Source: SIG351 sp045627045 (GTDB taxonomy: Bacteria; Bacillota; Clostridia; HGM11327). From it: a stretch of 64,000 nucleotides of DNA. The notes under the pieces are model-generated. The model worked only from the letters and a program-made list of their open reading frames with translations. It was not told the DNA's origin and did no database searches. Each line of letters opens with the position of its first letter. Within the stretch, counting starts at the first letter, position 1. This document shows positions 1 to 8,588 of the stretch, piece by piece. The translations under genes were made by a program, and so were the position numbers. The DNA is taken from the NCBI GenBank assembly GCA_045627045.1, contig JAZQMY010000005.1, positions 26,566 through 90,565 of the forward strand, in the 5' to 3' direction.

Positions 1-20
1 AGTGAACTTGCGGAGGCATT

Positions 21-881
21 ATGTCAGTTAAAGCAGAAAATTTGACTTATTACTACATGAAGGGCACTCCGTTTGAGTCACTTGCAATAGAAAATATAAG
101 CTTTGAGATAGAGCAGGGAGAGTTCGTGGGAATAATCGGACATACCGGCTCGGGAAAATCAACGCTTATCCAGCAACTCGACGGCCTCCTTGTGCCGACA
201 TCGGGAAAGGTGACGGTTGACGGCTTTGGGGTCAATTCAAACAAGAAGGACCTCAAGGAAATAAGACGAAGAGTAGGAATCGTATTTCAGTATCCTGAAT
301 ATCAGCTATTTGAGGAAACTGTTGAGAAGGATGTCGCATACGGCCCTAAAAATCTCGGATTTGATGATGAAACGGTTAACCGGAGAGTTCGTGAAGCAAT
401 AACGGATATGGGACTTGATTTTGATGAAATAAAGGATCAGTCACCGTTTGAGCTTTCCGGCGGACAGAAGAGACGAGTTGCAATAGCAGGCGTGCTTGCA
501 ATGAATCCGGAAATCATTATTTTTGATGAACCTACGGCAGGGCTTGATCCGGAGGGCAGAGAGCTTCTTTTTGAAAGAATAAAAGAAATAAGAAAAAAGG
601 GCAAGACAGTTATTCTTGTTTCTCACAGCATGGATGACATTGCAAAGCTTGCGGACAGAATACTTGTGCTTTCGGAAGGCCGACTTGTTTTTGACGGAAC
701 GCCGGGTGAGGTCTTTTCAAGAACGACAAAGATAAAGGATCTTGATGTTCCTCAGCTGACGACGCTCAGCAGAATGCTCAACGATTCGGGGCTTTTTTCT
801 GTTTCGGAGGATATATTCAACATCGAGGATATGACAAAGGCTATTCTTGATGCTCTCGGGAGGTGCGATAATGTTCAATGA
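21..881 (+). CDS. ecfA2: ECF transporter ATPase EcfA2
   Basis: ATP-hydrolysing subunit of an energy-coupling factor (ECF) vitamin or metal importer on the cytoplasmic face; it pairs with EcfA1 and drives EcfT. The 286 residues carry Walker A (GHTGSGKST, 40-48), a Q-loop near 90, the signature LSGGQ (145-149), Walker B (IIIFDE, 165-170) and the switch His 202. The first 20 bases of the window hold only its ribosome-binding site (GGAGG) and probably the tail of ecfA1. It overlaps ecfT by 11 bp, so the two are translated together. It probably also serves the S component at 10231, since ECF modules are usually shared; that link is inferred. Confidence 0.95.
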   Translation: MSVKAENLTYYYMKGTPFESLAIENISFEIEQGEFVGIIGHTGSGKSTLIQQLDGLLVPTSGKVTVDGFGVNSNKKDLKEIRRRVGIVFQYPEYQLFEETVEKDVAYGPKNLGFDDETVNRRVREAITDMGLDFDEIKDQSPFELSGGQKRRVAIAGVLAMNPEIIIFDEPTAGLDPEGRELLFERIKEIRKKGKTVILVSHSMDDIAKLADRILVLSEGRLVFDGTPGEVFSRTTKIKDLDVPQLTTLSRMLNDSGLFSVSEDIFNIEDMTKAILDALGRCDNVQ

Positions 882-1683
882 TGTAACGTTCGGACAGTAT
901 TATCCCTCAGACAGTACGGTGCACAGGCTTGATCCGAGAATAAAACTCTTGATCACGCTTGCGTATATTGTGGTGCTTTTCCTCATTAAATCGGTTATAG
1001 GATATGCAATCGCATTCCTCTTTGTGGTGGCGGCAGTGATGCTTTCAAGGGTGCCGATAAAGCTTCTTCTGAAAAATCTGAAGCCTTTAAGATTTATTCT
1101 TATCCTAATGTTCCTGATAAACGTGCTTTTTACTCCTCTTGGAGATAGGGTGCTTTTGGAATTCTGGGTAATAAAGATAACGGATACGGGAATAATCAAG
1201 GCAGTGGAGATGCTCGTAAGAATTGTGCTTCTCATTCTTTTTACGGGACTTCTGACATTTACGACCTCGCCGCTTTCACTCACGGTGGCAATAGAGCTTC
1301 TTCTGACACCGCTCAAAAAGATAGGCTTTCCTGCGCATGAGCTTGCAATGATGATGACCATCGCATTAAGATTCATCCCGACGCTCATGGAGGAAACGGA
1401 TAAGATAATGAAGGCACAGATGGCAAGAGGCGCAAGCTTTGACACGGGAAACATTTTCCAGAAGGCAAAGAGCATGATACCTCTTCTGATTCCGCTTTTT
1501 GTAAGTGCATTCAGGAGAGCGGACGATCTTGCGCTTGCCATGACTGCAAGATGCTACAATGGTGACAACGGCAGAACGAGAATGAACCCGCTGAAAACTG
1601 CTCCTATGGATTGGATCGCGTTTACGGTGTCGATGGTTGTGATCGCCGCAATGGTGGTATTCAATTATCTGAAATTATTTTAA
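871..1683 (+). CDS. ecfT: ECF transporter transmembrane protein EcfT
   Basis: Integral membrane scaffold of the ECF transporter, joining the two ATPases to exchangeable substrate-binding S proteins. I chose the ATG at 871 because GGGAGGTG lies at 858-865; a longer frame from 847 would place the ribosome-binding site inside the gene. The 270 residues contain about five hydrophobic segments and the two Ala-Arg-x coupling motifs (MARGASF and TARCYNG) in the C-terminal cytoplasmic helices that contact the ATPases. Gene order ecfA2-ecfT-truA is very common in Firmicutes. Confidence 0.93.
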   Translation: MFNDVTFGQYYPSDSTVHRLDPRIKLLITLAYIVVLFLIKSVIGYAIAFLFVVAAVMLSRVPIKLLLKNLKPLRFILILMFLINVLFTPLGDRVLLEFWVIKITDTGIIKAVEMLVRIVLLILFTGLLTFTTSPLSLTVAIELLLTPLKKIGFPAHELAMMMTIALRFIPTLMEETDKIMKAQMARGASFDTGNIFQKAKSMIPLLIPLFVSAFRRADDLALAMTARCYNGDNGRTRMNPLKTAPMDWIAFTVSMVVIAAMVVFNYLKLF

Positions 1684-1689
1684 GATAAA

Positions 1690-2430
1690 ATGAGAAATAT
1701 CAGACTTTGGATAGAATATGACGGAACTGATTTCTGCGGCTGGCAGGTTCAGCCGAACGGTGTATCGGTTCAGCAGACGATAAACGAGGCTCTTTCCCGA
1801 ATGGAAGGCAGAGAAGCGTCAGTCACGGGAGCTGGAAGAACCGATTCCGGTGTTCATGCAAGATGCCAGGCAGGAAACTTTTTCACCGAAAGCAGAATAC
1901 CTGCGGAAAAATACAGAGATGCGCTGAATGCACTGCTTCCGGACAGCATAAGAATATTGAAGAGCGAAGAAGTATCGCCTGATTTTAACGCGCGCTTTTC
2001 GGCAAAGAAAAAGACATACAAATATTATGTCAGAAACTCTGACGTAAAGAGTGCACTGAATTGCCGATACGAATATCACGTTCAGGGGAAAATCGACATT
2101 GAAAAGATGCAGGAGGCTTGCTCATGCCTTGTGGGTGAACATGATTTTGCTGCATTTATGGCGGCAGGAAGCACAATAAAGGATACGGTGAGAACGATAT
2201 TTGAAGCGTCGGCAAAGGCTGAAGGAAGTGTGATAGAGTTCACTTTCACGGGAAACGGTTTTCTTTACAAGATGGTGCGCCTTATGGTAGGAACGCTTCT
2301 TGATATCGGAAGGGGAAAGCATCCGCCGGAATATATCAGGAAATTGCTTGACGGCAAAGGAAAAGAGAGAGCAACTTTGTGCGCTCCTCCTCAGGGACTC
2401 TTTGTGGACAACATTGAATACGGAGAATAA
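1690..2430 (+). CDS. truA: tRNA pseudouridine(38-40) synthase TruA
   Basis: Isomerises uridine to pseudouridine at positions 38-40 of tRNA anticodon arms. The family motif GRTDSGVHA is at residues 49-57, with catalytic Asp 52; the N-terminal start IRLWIEYDGTDFCGWQ is also typical. At 246 residues the length is normal. It starts 6 bp after ecfT and runs one base short of the next gene, so it belongs to the same transcript. Confidence 0.95.
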   Translation: MRNIRLWIEYDGTDFCGWQVQPNGVSVQQTINEALSRMEGREASVTGAGRTDSGVHARCQAGNFFTESRIPAEKYRDALNALLPDSIRILKSEEVSPDFNARFSAKKKTYKYYVRNSDVKSALNCRYEYHVQGKIDIEKMQEACSCLVGEHDFAAFMAAGSTIKDTVRTIFEASAKAEGSVIEFTFTGNGFLYKMVRLMVGTLLDIGRGKHPPEYIRKLLDGKGKERATLCAPPQGLFVDNIEYGE

Positions 2431-2431
2431 G

Positions 2432-3100
2432 ATGATAAAAGCACTTCTTATCGATATAGACGACACACTGCTTGATTTTGCAAAATGCGCCGAAAATGCA
2501 ATGAAGCTTGCATTTGAAGAAGAAGGCTTGCCTTTTTCCGATGATGTGCAGGAGAAATTTCATTTTGTGAATAACCGCCTGTGGAGGGAAATAGAAAACG
2601 GAACACTTACAAGAGAAGGACTCTCACTCATAAGATGGAACAAAATCTTTTCTCTTCTCGGGATAGAGCATGACGGAGTGCAAACTGAGAATGCGTTCAA
2701 AAAATATCTTGCTGAAAGCGCCGAAAAGATTGATGGTGCAAGCGAAATGCTTGAATATCTGAAGGGAAAATATCTTCTTGCGGCGGCATCAAACGGACCC
2801 TGGAGAGAACAGGTATCCAGGATGAAAAAAGCTGAAATATTTGATTATTTTGACTATATTTTCATATCTGAAAAAGTTGGATACTCAAAGCCGGATATCC
2901 GCTTTTTTGATGAATGCAAAAAAGCATTTGATTTGCCTGGAAATGAGATAATGATGATAGGAGATTCGGTCAATGCGGATATTGACGGCGCAAGAAAAGC
3001 AGGAATAATAACATGCTTTTTTGATTTCCACGCATCAGGAACAGAATGTCAGGCAAATATGAGAATACAAAAGCTTTCTGATCTGAAAGAGATATTATGA
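2432..3100 (+). CDS. HAD family hydrolase, YjjG-like nucleotidase
   Basis: Haloacid-dehalogenase phosphatase of the YjjG (non-canonical pyrimidine nucleotidase) type, which removes phosphate from damaged or unusual nucleotides in the cytoplasm. Motif I DIDDTLLDF puts the nucleophile at Asp 8 and the general acid at Asp 10; a helical C1 cap follows; motif II is AAASNGP; motif IV is GDSVNADIDGA. I chose the ATG at 2432, just after the truA stop, over an upstream in-frame start inside truA. The 222-residue length fits. Exact substrate is inferred from the family. It ends the ecf-truA operon at a terminator. Confidence 0.8.
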   Translation: MIKALLIDIDDTLLDFAKCAENAMKLAFEEEGLPFSDDVQEKFHFVNNRLWREIENGTLTREGLSLIRWNKIFSLLGIEHDGVQTENAFKKYLAESAEKIDGASEMLEYLKGKYLLAAASNGPWREQVSRMKKAEIFDYFDYIFISEKVGYSKPDIRFFDECKKAFDLPGNEIMMIGDSVNADIDGARKAGIITCFFDFHASGTECQANMRIQKLSDLKEIL

Positions 3101-3103
3101 AAA

Positions 3104-3135
3104 ATCCCTGCGCACTTTAATCTGTGTGCAGGGAT
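3104..3135 (+). terminator. Intrinsic terminator after the ecfA2-ecfT-truA operon
   Basis: Twelve-base arms (3104-3115 and 3124-3135) form a GC-rich stem with an 8-base loop, followed by TAGTTTTATTTTAT. It lies 4 bp after the HAD gene stop, and could also serve the converging gene ending at 3148. Confidence 0.85.
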
Positions 3136-3147
3136 AGTTTTATTTTA

Positions 3148-3939
3148 TCATTTGAGGTTGAGAATTCGTTTTGCGTTGCCGGAGAGGATGAGCTCTTTTT
3201 GTTTGTCGGAAAGAAGAAATTCATCCCTGACACCGCCGATGAACATTGCAGGATTACATATAGGATAATCGGAGCCGAGAATGAAACGCTCTGCTCCGAA
3301 AAGCTCGATTCCGTGCCTCAGCATACCGTGACGGAAAAGTCCGGTTCCGGAAACATCAAGGTAGTAATTATCGCTCATTTTCATTCTGTTCATATGATGC
3401 TCAAATGAATCCATTTCGCCGGGATGAGCGGCAACAAATGTTACTCCCGGATGCTCCTTTACCATTTTATCCATATTGTCCTCACCCATTGAATGAAAGG
3501 ACACTACCATTGAGTAATACTCTGCAAGCTCGAGAATTTCAGAAAGCCCTGCGCATGAGTAATCTCCCCAGCCCTGAAGGTAGGGAACAAGCTCACCTAT
3601 AAGGTTTACTCCGAGACTGTGCATACGCTCAATTTCTTCGCAGGATTCCTTTACGAATGAGGGGTGAACATGAAATCCGGGAATATAAAAGTTACCGTAT
3701 TTTTCACGGAGGAAAAGAGCTTCATTGTTAAGCTCTTTCACATCGTCAAATGTTTTGATTTTCGGGGTGATATAGATGACAGAACCGCAGATTCTTGAAA
3801 TGCCTATTGACATCAGCTCACTTTTTGTCTTATCGGCATCCATTTCAAAGTAGTCCCGGTGAATACAGATGTTGGTTTCCTTTCTTGCGAAAGGATGTGT
3901 GTGAAAGTCTATGATTTCAAAATCAGAATTGTGATTCAT
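3148..3939 (-). CDS. Amidohydrolase-2 family metal-dependent hydrolase
   Basis: TIM-barrel metal hydrolase of the Amidohydro_2 type, likely cytoplasmic; substrate unknown. Visible metal-site features in order: DFHTH (His 13, His 15), GFHVHP in the middle, SFHSMGE, AAHPGE, and GSDYP near the C-terminus carrying the catalytic Asp. The 263 residues are typical for the family. It is monocistronic, transcribed away from the flavodiiron operon, with GGAGAA upstream of its ATG. Confidence 0.75.
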   Translation of the reverse strand: MNHNSDFEIIDFHTHPFARKETNICIHRDYFEMDADKTKSELMSIGISRICGSVIYITPKIKTFDDVKELNNEALFLREKYGNFYIPGFHVHPSFVKESCEEIERMHSLGVNLIGELVPYLQGWGDYSCAGLSEILELAEYYSMVVSFHSMGEDNMDKMVKEHPGVTFVAAHPGEMDSFEHHMNRMKMSDNYYLDVSGTGLFRHGMLRHGIELFGAERFILGSDYPICNPAMFIGGVRDEFLLSDKQKELILSGNAKRILNLK

Positions 3940-4007
3940 AAATATTCTCCTTAATGTGATATGTTTATTTTATCATAAAACAACAAAGCTTGCAACAGAA
4001 AAAATAA

Positions 4008-4035
4008 AAATAAATGTGACCAAGTCACTTTATTT
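4008..4035. promoter_or_regulatory. Crp/Fnr-like operator upstream of the flavodiiron operon
   Basis: Near-perfect palindrome: TGTGAC at 4015-4020, spacer CAA, GTCACT at 4024-4029, flanked by AAATAAA on the left and TTTATTT on the right. TGTGA-N5-TCACT resembles the Crp/Fnr family consensus. Its centre (about 4022) is about 42 bases upstream of the predicted start site, the usual class II activator position. The Crp/Fnr gene at 6353 in the same operon is the obvious candidate ligand. Confidence 0.6.
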
Positions 4036-4057
4036 ATAACGCAGATTGTGCTATAAT
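4029..4057 (+). promoter_or_regulatory. Promoter of the flavodiiron-desulfoferrodoxin-crp operon
   Basis: A perfect -10 box TATAAT sits at 4052-4057. The matching -35 position (4029-4034, TTTATT) is poor and overlaps the palindrome, which fits an activator-dependent promoter. No terminator separates the three genes downstream. Confidence 0.6.
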
Positions 4058-4116
4058 CAAAGCAAAGGATGACTTATACGAAATAGTCTTTAATATAAAA
4101 GGAAAGGAAATCAGTT

Positions 4117-5910
4117 ATGAAAAAAATAACGAAAGATATTGTTTACGTAGGTGTAAACGATCACAAGATAGATCTGTTTGAAGGTCAGTATTCGGTTCCA
4201 AACGGCATGGCATATAATTCATACGTTATTCTGGATGAATACGTTGCTGTAATGGATACGGTAGATAAGAACTTTACTCATGAGTGGCTTGATAACGTAG
4301 CAGCCGCGTGCGGAGACAGAAAACCTGATTATCTGATTATACAGCATATGGAACCCGATCATTCCGCTAATATCACTCAGTTTATGAACAACTATCCTGA
4401 AGCAAAGATAGTAGCATCTTCAAAGGCTTTCGTGATGATGAAGAATTTCTTCGGAACGGATTATGCAGACAGAAGACTTGTTGCCGGAGAAGGTGATAGA
4501 CTTCCTTTGGGAGAGCATAATTTAACATTTGTTACGGCACCGATGGTGCATTGGCCGGAGGTAATCGTAACCTACGACGACAAGGAACAGATCCTTTTTT
4601 CAGCCGATGGCTTCGGCAAATTCGGCGCACTCGACATCGATGAGCCGTGGGATGATGAAGCAAGACGCTATTACATCGGCATCGTAGGAAAATACGGCGC
4701 ACAGGTGCAGGCTCTGCTCAAAAAAGCGTCGGTACTCGACATCAAGACGATCTGCCCGCTGCATGGTCCTGTTCTTACGGAAAATCTCGGACATTATATA
4801 AAGCTTTATGATACATGGTCATCATATACTTCCGAAAATGAGGGTATTGTGATAGCATATACTTCGATTTACGGAAATACCAGAAAGGCAGTTGAGCTTC
4901 TCGCGGAAAAGCTTAAGGCACAGGGTACACCTGAAGTCGTTGTGCATGACCTTGCAAGAACAGATATGGCAAAGGCAGTTGCGGATGCATTCCGTTTCAG
5001 TAAGCTTGTTCTTGCCACAACGACCTATAATGCCGATATTTATCCTTTTATGAAGGAATTCATTAACCATCTGACGGAGAGAAACTTCAGAAACAGAACT
5101 GTTGCGTTTGTTGAGAACGGTTCCTGGGCACCTCTTGCGGCAAAGACGATGAAGGCTATGCTTGAAGGATGCGAGAATATTACGTTTGCAGATACAACGG
5201 TAAAAATCCTTTCAGCACTTAACGATGACAGCAAAAAGCAGGTTGATGATCTTGCCGTAGAGCTGACAAAGGAATATGTGGCGCAGAACGGAGAAAAGGC
5301 TGATAAGAATGATCTTTCCGCTCTTTTCAAAATAGGCTACGGTCTTTATGTGGTTACGTCAAATGATGGGAAAAAGGATAACGGACTTATTGTAAATACG
5401 GTTTCACAGCTGACAAATTCACCGAACAGGGTTGCAGTCTGCATCAACAAGCAGAACTATTCATATCACGTTATCAGACAGACCGGAATTATGAATGTAA
5501 ACTGTCTTTCTGTTGAGGCTCCGTTTGCGGTATTTGAGTCTTTCGGATTCAGGAGCGGAAGAAATACGGATAAATTTGAAGGTCAGAATGCTCTCAGATC
5601 GGATAACGGACTTGTGTTCCTGCCGAAGTATATCAATGCATTTATGTCGCTCAAGGTGGAGCAGTATGTTGATCTTGATACGCACGGAATGTTTATCTGC
5701 TCGGTGACGGAGGCAAGAGTCATTTCGGATAAGGAGACAATGACATATACGTATTATCAGAATAATGTGAAACCAAAGCCGGAAACAGAAGGCAAGAAGG
5801 GCTATGTCTGCAAGGTATGCGGTTACGTTTATGAAGGCGACGAGCTTCCGGAGGATTATATTTGCCCTCTCTGCAAGCACGGTGCAGTTGATTTTGAACC
5901 GATAAAGTAA
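4117..5910 (+). CDS. Multidomain flavodiiron protein (FprA-type) with flavin reductase and rubredoxin domains
   Basis: Cytoplasmic enzyme that reduces O2 to water and/or NO to N2O in anaerobes. Domains in order: metallo-beta-lactamase diiron domain (about 1-245) with HMEPDH supplying His 77, Glu 79, Asp 81 and His 82; flavodoxin domain with FMN loop TSIYGNT (about 250-395); flavin-reductase-like domain (about 405-535); and a C-terminal rubredoxin with Cys 565, 568, 583 and 586. At 597 residues it is longer than plain FprA (about 400) and carries its own electron-transfer chain from a flavin reductase to the diiron site. It is first in an operon with superoxide reductase and a Crp/Fnr regulator, a dedicated oxygen/NO defence unit. 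Confidence 0.93.
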   Translation: MKKITKDIVYVGVNDHKIDLFEGQYSVPNGMAYNSYVILDEYVAVMDTVDKNFTHEWLDNVAAACGDRKPDYLIIQHMEPDHSANITQFMNNYPEAKIVASSKAFVMMKNFFGTDYADRRLVAGEGDRLPLGEHNLTFVTAPMVHWPEVIVTYDDKEQILFSADGFGKFGALDIDEPWDDEARRYYIGIVGKYGAQVQALLKKASVLDIKTICPLHGPVLTENLGHYIKLYDTWSSYTSENEGIVIAYTSIYGNTRKAVELLAEKLKAQGTPEVVVHDLARTDMAKAVADAFRFSKLVLATTTYNADIYPFMKEFINHLTERNFRNRTVAFVENGSWAPLAAKTMKAMLEGCENITFADTTVKILSALNDDSKKQVDDLAVELTKEYVAQNGEKADKNDLSALFKIGYGLYVVTSNDGKKDNGLIVNTVSQLTNSPNRVAVCINKQNYSYHVIRQTGIMNVNCLSVEAPFAVFESFGFRSGRNTDKFEGQNALRSDNGLVFLPKYINAFMSLKVEQYVDLDTHGMFICSVTEARVISDKETMTYTYYQNNVKPKPETEGKKGYVCKVCGYVYEGDELPEDYICPLCKHGAVDFEPIK

Positions 5911-5959
5911 AACCAAACAAAAATAACTGACTTGATTAAATAAAAAAGGAGATATTGAT

Positions 5960-6334
5960 ATGGAAATGAAATTTTATAGATGTGCACATTGCGGAAAGAT
6001 AATTGCAGTTGTGAAGGAAACGGGAGTACCGGTATTTTGTTGTGGGGAAGAAATGAAGGAGCTTGTTGCAGGAACAACGGATGCAGCAAGAGAAAAGCAT
6101 GTTCCCGTATACAGAGTTGAGGGTAATACTGTATACGTTTCAGTCGGAGCTGTGGAGCATCCTATGACAGATGCACATTACATCGAATGGGTATCAATTG
6201 AGACAACTTCAGGTAACCAGAGAAAGGCACTAGCACCCGGAATGAAGCCAGAGGTAAGTTTCTTGATTTCTAAGGACGATGAGGTGAAGACAGTGTATGC
6301 TTACTGCAACCTCCATTCACTCTGGAAGGCATAA
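5960..6334 (+). CDS. dfx: Desulfoferrodoxin (superoxide reductase)
   Basis: Reduces superoxide to hydrogen peroxide without releasing O2. The N-terminal desulforedoxin domain binds Fe(Cys)4 through Cys 8, 11, 27 and 28; the C-terminal neelaredoxin domain carries the active-site set EKH (His 47), His 67, His 73, Cys 116 and His 119 (CNLH). At 124 residues it is a complete class I (2Fe) enzyme. AGGAG lies 8 bases before the ATG. Rubredoxin, its usual electron donor, is present as the last domain of the preceding protein. Confidence 0.95.
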   Translation: MEMKFYRCAHCGKIIAVVKETGVPVFCCGEEMKELVAGTTDAAREKHVPVYRVEGNTVYVSVGAVEHPMTDAHYIEWVSIETTSGNQRKALAPGMKPEVSFLISKDDEVKTVYAYCNLHSLWKA

Positions 6335-6352
6335 TTCTGCAGACGGATAAAT

Positions 6353-7024
6353 ATGAATGATTATCTTAAAAAACTGTCATTCTGGAATGAACTAAATGAC
6401 GATGAAAAGATATTTGCTGAAAACAGCACTGTAACAAGACGGTATGCAGGCAATACATTGCTTCATTCCAACTGTGATAACGGCTTCAGCTGTATCGGAC
6501 TTATATACATAGTAAGCGGCGGCATAAGAGCGTTCATGCTTTCTAAGGAAGGAAGAGAGATCACTCTTTTCAAGCTTTCGGCAGGAGATACCTGCATATT
6601 GGCGGCATCGTGCATTCTGTCGCAGATTAGCCTTGACACGCAGATAAGAACAACGGGAGAATCCGAATTGGTGATATTGCCTGCTCACGCCTTCTTGCGA
6701 CTATCAAAGCAGAATATAAATGTGAAATGCTATATGTACGAGCTTTCCACGAAGAGATATTCTGAGGCTATGCTGACACTGCAGAATGTACTTTTTACCG
6801 GCGTGGATAAGAGGCTTGCATCGTTTCTTCTATCTGAATATGAGAAGACAGGAAATGAAGAAATCAGAAAAAAACAGGAGCAGATAGCAGAGGAAATAAA
6901 TTCTGCAAGGGAAGTTATTTCAAGAATGCTGAGACAATTCTGCCGGAATGGCATTGTGGAGTATAAAAAAGGCGCAATATTGCTGAAGGATATTTCTGCC
7001 CTGAAGGAATTATCAGAAAAATAA
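6353..7024 (+). CDS. Crp/Fnr family transcriptional regulator
   Basis: DNA-binding regulator with an N-terminal cyclic-nucleotide-binding-type beta-roll (about 20-130) and a C-terminal winged helix-turn-helix (about 165-205). It lacks the N-terminal Fnr cysteine cluster, but has two CX5C pairs (Cys 41/47 and Cys 81/87, the latter in GDTCILAASC). Such cysteines occur in clostridial regulators next to Hcp or superoxide reductase genes and could sense redox state; that is inference. It lies 18 bp after dfx and probably controls its own operon through the palindrome at 4008-4035. Confidence 0.85.
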   Translation: MNDYLKKLSFWNELNDDEKIFAENSTVTRRYAGNTLLHSNCDNGFSCIGLIYIVSGGIRAFMLSKEGREITLFKLSAGDTCILAASCILSQISLDTQIRTTGESELVILPAHAFLRLSKQNINVKCYMYELSTKRYSEAMLTLQNVLFTGVDKRLASFLLSEYEKTGNEEIRKKQEQIAEEINSAREVISRMLRQFCRNGIVEYKKGAILLKDISALKELSEK

Positions 7025-7032
7025 AAAAACCG

Positions 7033-7059
7033 AAAAGCAGAGGATGAACCTCTGCTTTT
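7033..7059 (+). terminator. Intrinsic terminator after the crp-like gene
   Basis: Perfect 11-base arms AAAAGCAGAGG (7033-7043) and CCTCTGCTTTT (7049-7059) with a 5-base loop, 8 bp after the stop codon. Confidence 0.85.
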
Positions 7060-7078
7060 TGCTGTGCTGAATTTGCTA

Positions 7079-7107
7079 TTGACAAAGACACGGATAAGTG
7101 ATAATAT
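7079..7107 (+). promoter_or_regulatory. Promoter of the DnaQ-like exonuclease gene
   Basis: TTGACA at 7079-7084, 17-base spacer, TAATAT at 7102-7107. Confidence 0.6.
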
Positions 7108-7164
7108 TATACAGATATTTACAGACGATGAAAATGAGCTTTACGCTGAAAGGAGAATACGGAT

Positions 7165-7803
7165 ATGAGCAGGTATGCGGTTATTGACCTTGAGATGTGC
7201 AGAATATCTGCAAAGGACAGAAAGTATGATTTCGGATATCCGACTGAACTGATACAGATAGGAGCGGTGCTTCTTGATGAGAATTATGAAATGAGTGATA
7301 CGTTTATGACACTTGTGCATCCGGAGTACGGCATGATAGATCAGAGAATAGAAAGACTGACAGGCATAAGCAACAAGGATGTGGCTGATGCACCCGATAC
7401 GAAAACGGCACTCACAAACTTTTTTGAATGGCTTCCGGAGGATGCGAAGATAGTTTCGTGGAGCGAAAGTGATAAGAATCAGATTGCGGCAGAGATTGCG
7501 GGTAAATCAATTTCAATTTCCGGCGTGGAAAAATACATGGAGGAATGGATTGACTGCCAGGTGACATTCTCTGAAAAAATGGATAATTCAAAGCAGTATA
7601 ATCTTACTGATGCGCTCAATATATGCTCCATTGACAGCGTTGACGGAGAACATGATGCCCTTGTCGACGCCAAGAATACAGCGCTTCTTTTTGCCAAAAT
7701 GAATAAGGAGGAAAACCTGCGGCTCAGTGATTATTATTCCGAAAAAAGCGATACGCTTGTGAATAATCCTATGGCACAGCTCCTTAAGAATTTCAAATTC
7801 TGA
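7165..7803 (+). CDS. DEDDh 3'-5' exonuclease (DnaQ/KapD-like)
   Basis: RNase T/DnaQ-fold exonuclease acting on DNA or RNA 3' ends. The first motif DLE (Asp 8, Glu 10) sits right after the start; a middle motif follows in SWSESDKNQI; the last motif is GEHDALVDAKNTALL, with the His and Asp of the DEDDh set. The 212 residues hold one exonuclease domain with no polymerase part. AAAGGAG precedes the ATG. It is monocistronic between its own promoter and terminator, upstream of a DNA-damage cassette. Confidence 0.8.
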   Translation: MSRYAVIDLEMCRISAKDRKYDFGYPTELIQIGAVLLDENYEMSDTFMTLVHPEYGMIDQRIERLTGISNKDVADAPDTKTALTNFFEWLPEDAKIVSWSESDKNQIAAEIAGKSISISGVEKYMEEWIDCQVTFSEKMDNSKQYNLTDALNICSIDSVDGEHDALVDAKNTALLFAKMNKEENLRLSDYYSEKSDTLVNNPMAQLLKNFKF

Positions 7804-7833
7804 TTTATCAAGCAGAATACCAGCATTTTATAC

Positions 7834-7858
7834 ACCCGGGTACAAATTGTGCCCGGGT
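7834..7858 (+). terminator. Intrinsic terminator after the exonuclease gene
   Basis: Ten-base stem (ACCCGGGTAC with GTGCCCGGGT, one G-T pair), loop AAATT, then ATTTTTTG. Confidence 0.9.
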
Positions 7859-7879
7859 ATTTTTTGCAAAAATATCCTG

Positions 7880-7907
7880 TTGACAAAATCGTAGAATGTG
7901 ATATAAT
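7880..7907 (+). promoter_or_regulatory. Promoter of the lexA-like/Y-polymerase/yolD operon
   Basis: Consensus TTGACA (7880-7885), 16-base spacer, TATAAT (7902-7907). The start site falls at about 7914, exactly where the palindromic operator begins. Confidence 0.75.
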
Positions 7908-7912
7908 ATTAT

Positions 7913-7938
7913 CAAACGGAAACAAACGTTTCCGTTTG
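7913..7938. promoter_or_regulatory. Perfect palindromic operator for the LexA-like repressor
   Basis: Eleven-base arms (7913-7923 and 7928-7938) flank the spacer AAAC; the core is GGAAAC-AAAC-GTTTCC. It overlaps the predicted transcription start, the right place for a repressor. It resembles but does not equal the Bacillus SOS box (GAAC-N4-GTTC), having an extra A in each half. Confidence 0.65.
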
Positions 7939-7958
7939 CGCCGACGGAGGTATTTTTC

Positions 7959-8585
7959 ATGCAGCATAAGAAAACGGAGATTTTTACTTTAATAGAGCAG
8001 TTCATAGATGATTATGCAGACGCAAATGGCTCATCACCTACCGTCCGTGAGATTGCAGAGGAAGTGGGTATAGGCGCGCCTGCTGTGTGCAAATATCTTT
8101 CGACAATGAAAGAGCAGGGCACAATAGTGTACGACGGACACAGACGTCCTCTCACAAAAAGAATGCAGAATGATCTGAATAATACGGTGCGTTCACCTTT
8201 GATAAAGGGCGGAGCACCCATAGTCGGAAGCATTGTGTGCGGAACTCCGGAGGCGGCAGAGGAATATGTTGAGGACACAGTGAAGCTTCCGGGCACATTG
8301 TTCGGCGGCGGCCCGCTCTATATACTTCGTGCAAGCGGAGAATCCATGATCAAAGCCGGAATAGACGACGGAGACCTCGTGGTCATAAGTATGCAGAAGA
8401 CGGCAAGACCGGGTCAGATAGTGGTTGCATTGATAGACGGTATGACAACGCTCAAGAGGTTTTATCCGGAGCCGGATAAGCAACGCATCAGACTTCAGCC
8501 GGAGAATGACAGCATGGAACCTATGTATTTTGATTCGATCGAGATACAGGGCGTGGCGGTCAAAATAATCAAGGATGTGAAATGA
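7959..8585 (+). CDS. LexA-like self-cleaving repressor
   Basis: SOS-type repressor: an N-terminal winged helix (about 1-65) binds DNA and a C-terminal S24 peptidase domain cleaves itself when stimulated by RecA filament. The catalytic Ser 129 (GESM) and Lys 166 (TTLKRF) are present. The scissile bond is Cys 94-Gly 95 rather than the Ala-Gly of most LexA proteins; UmuD also uses Cys-Gly. It begins after GGAGG and is followed 3 bp later by a Y-family polymerase, so it most likely represses its own mutagenesis operon. It could be the genomic LexA or a dedicated paralogue. Confidence 0.85.
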   Translation: MQHKKTEIFTLIEQFIDDYADANGSSPTVREIAEEVGIGAPAVCKYLSTMKEQGTIVYDGHRRPLTKRMQNDLNNTVRSPLIKGGAPIVGSIVCGTPEAAEEYVEDTVKLPGTLFGGGPLYILRASGESMIKAGIDDGDLVVISMQKTARPGQIVVALIDGMTTLKRFYPEPDKQRIRLQPENDSMEPMYFDSIEIQGVAVKIIKDVK

Positions 8586-8588
8586 TGT

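Noticed and set aside
900..1541. Minus-strand open frame of 213 codons
   Set aside because: It is antisense to ecfT and its Ser/Ile/Arg-rich composition mirrors the hydrophobic sense gene.
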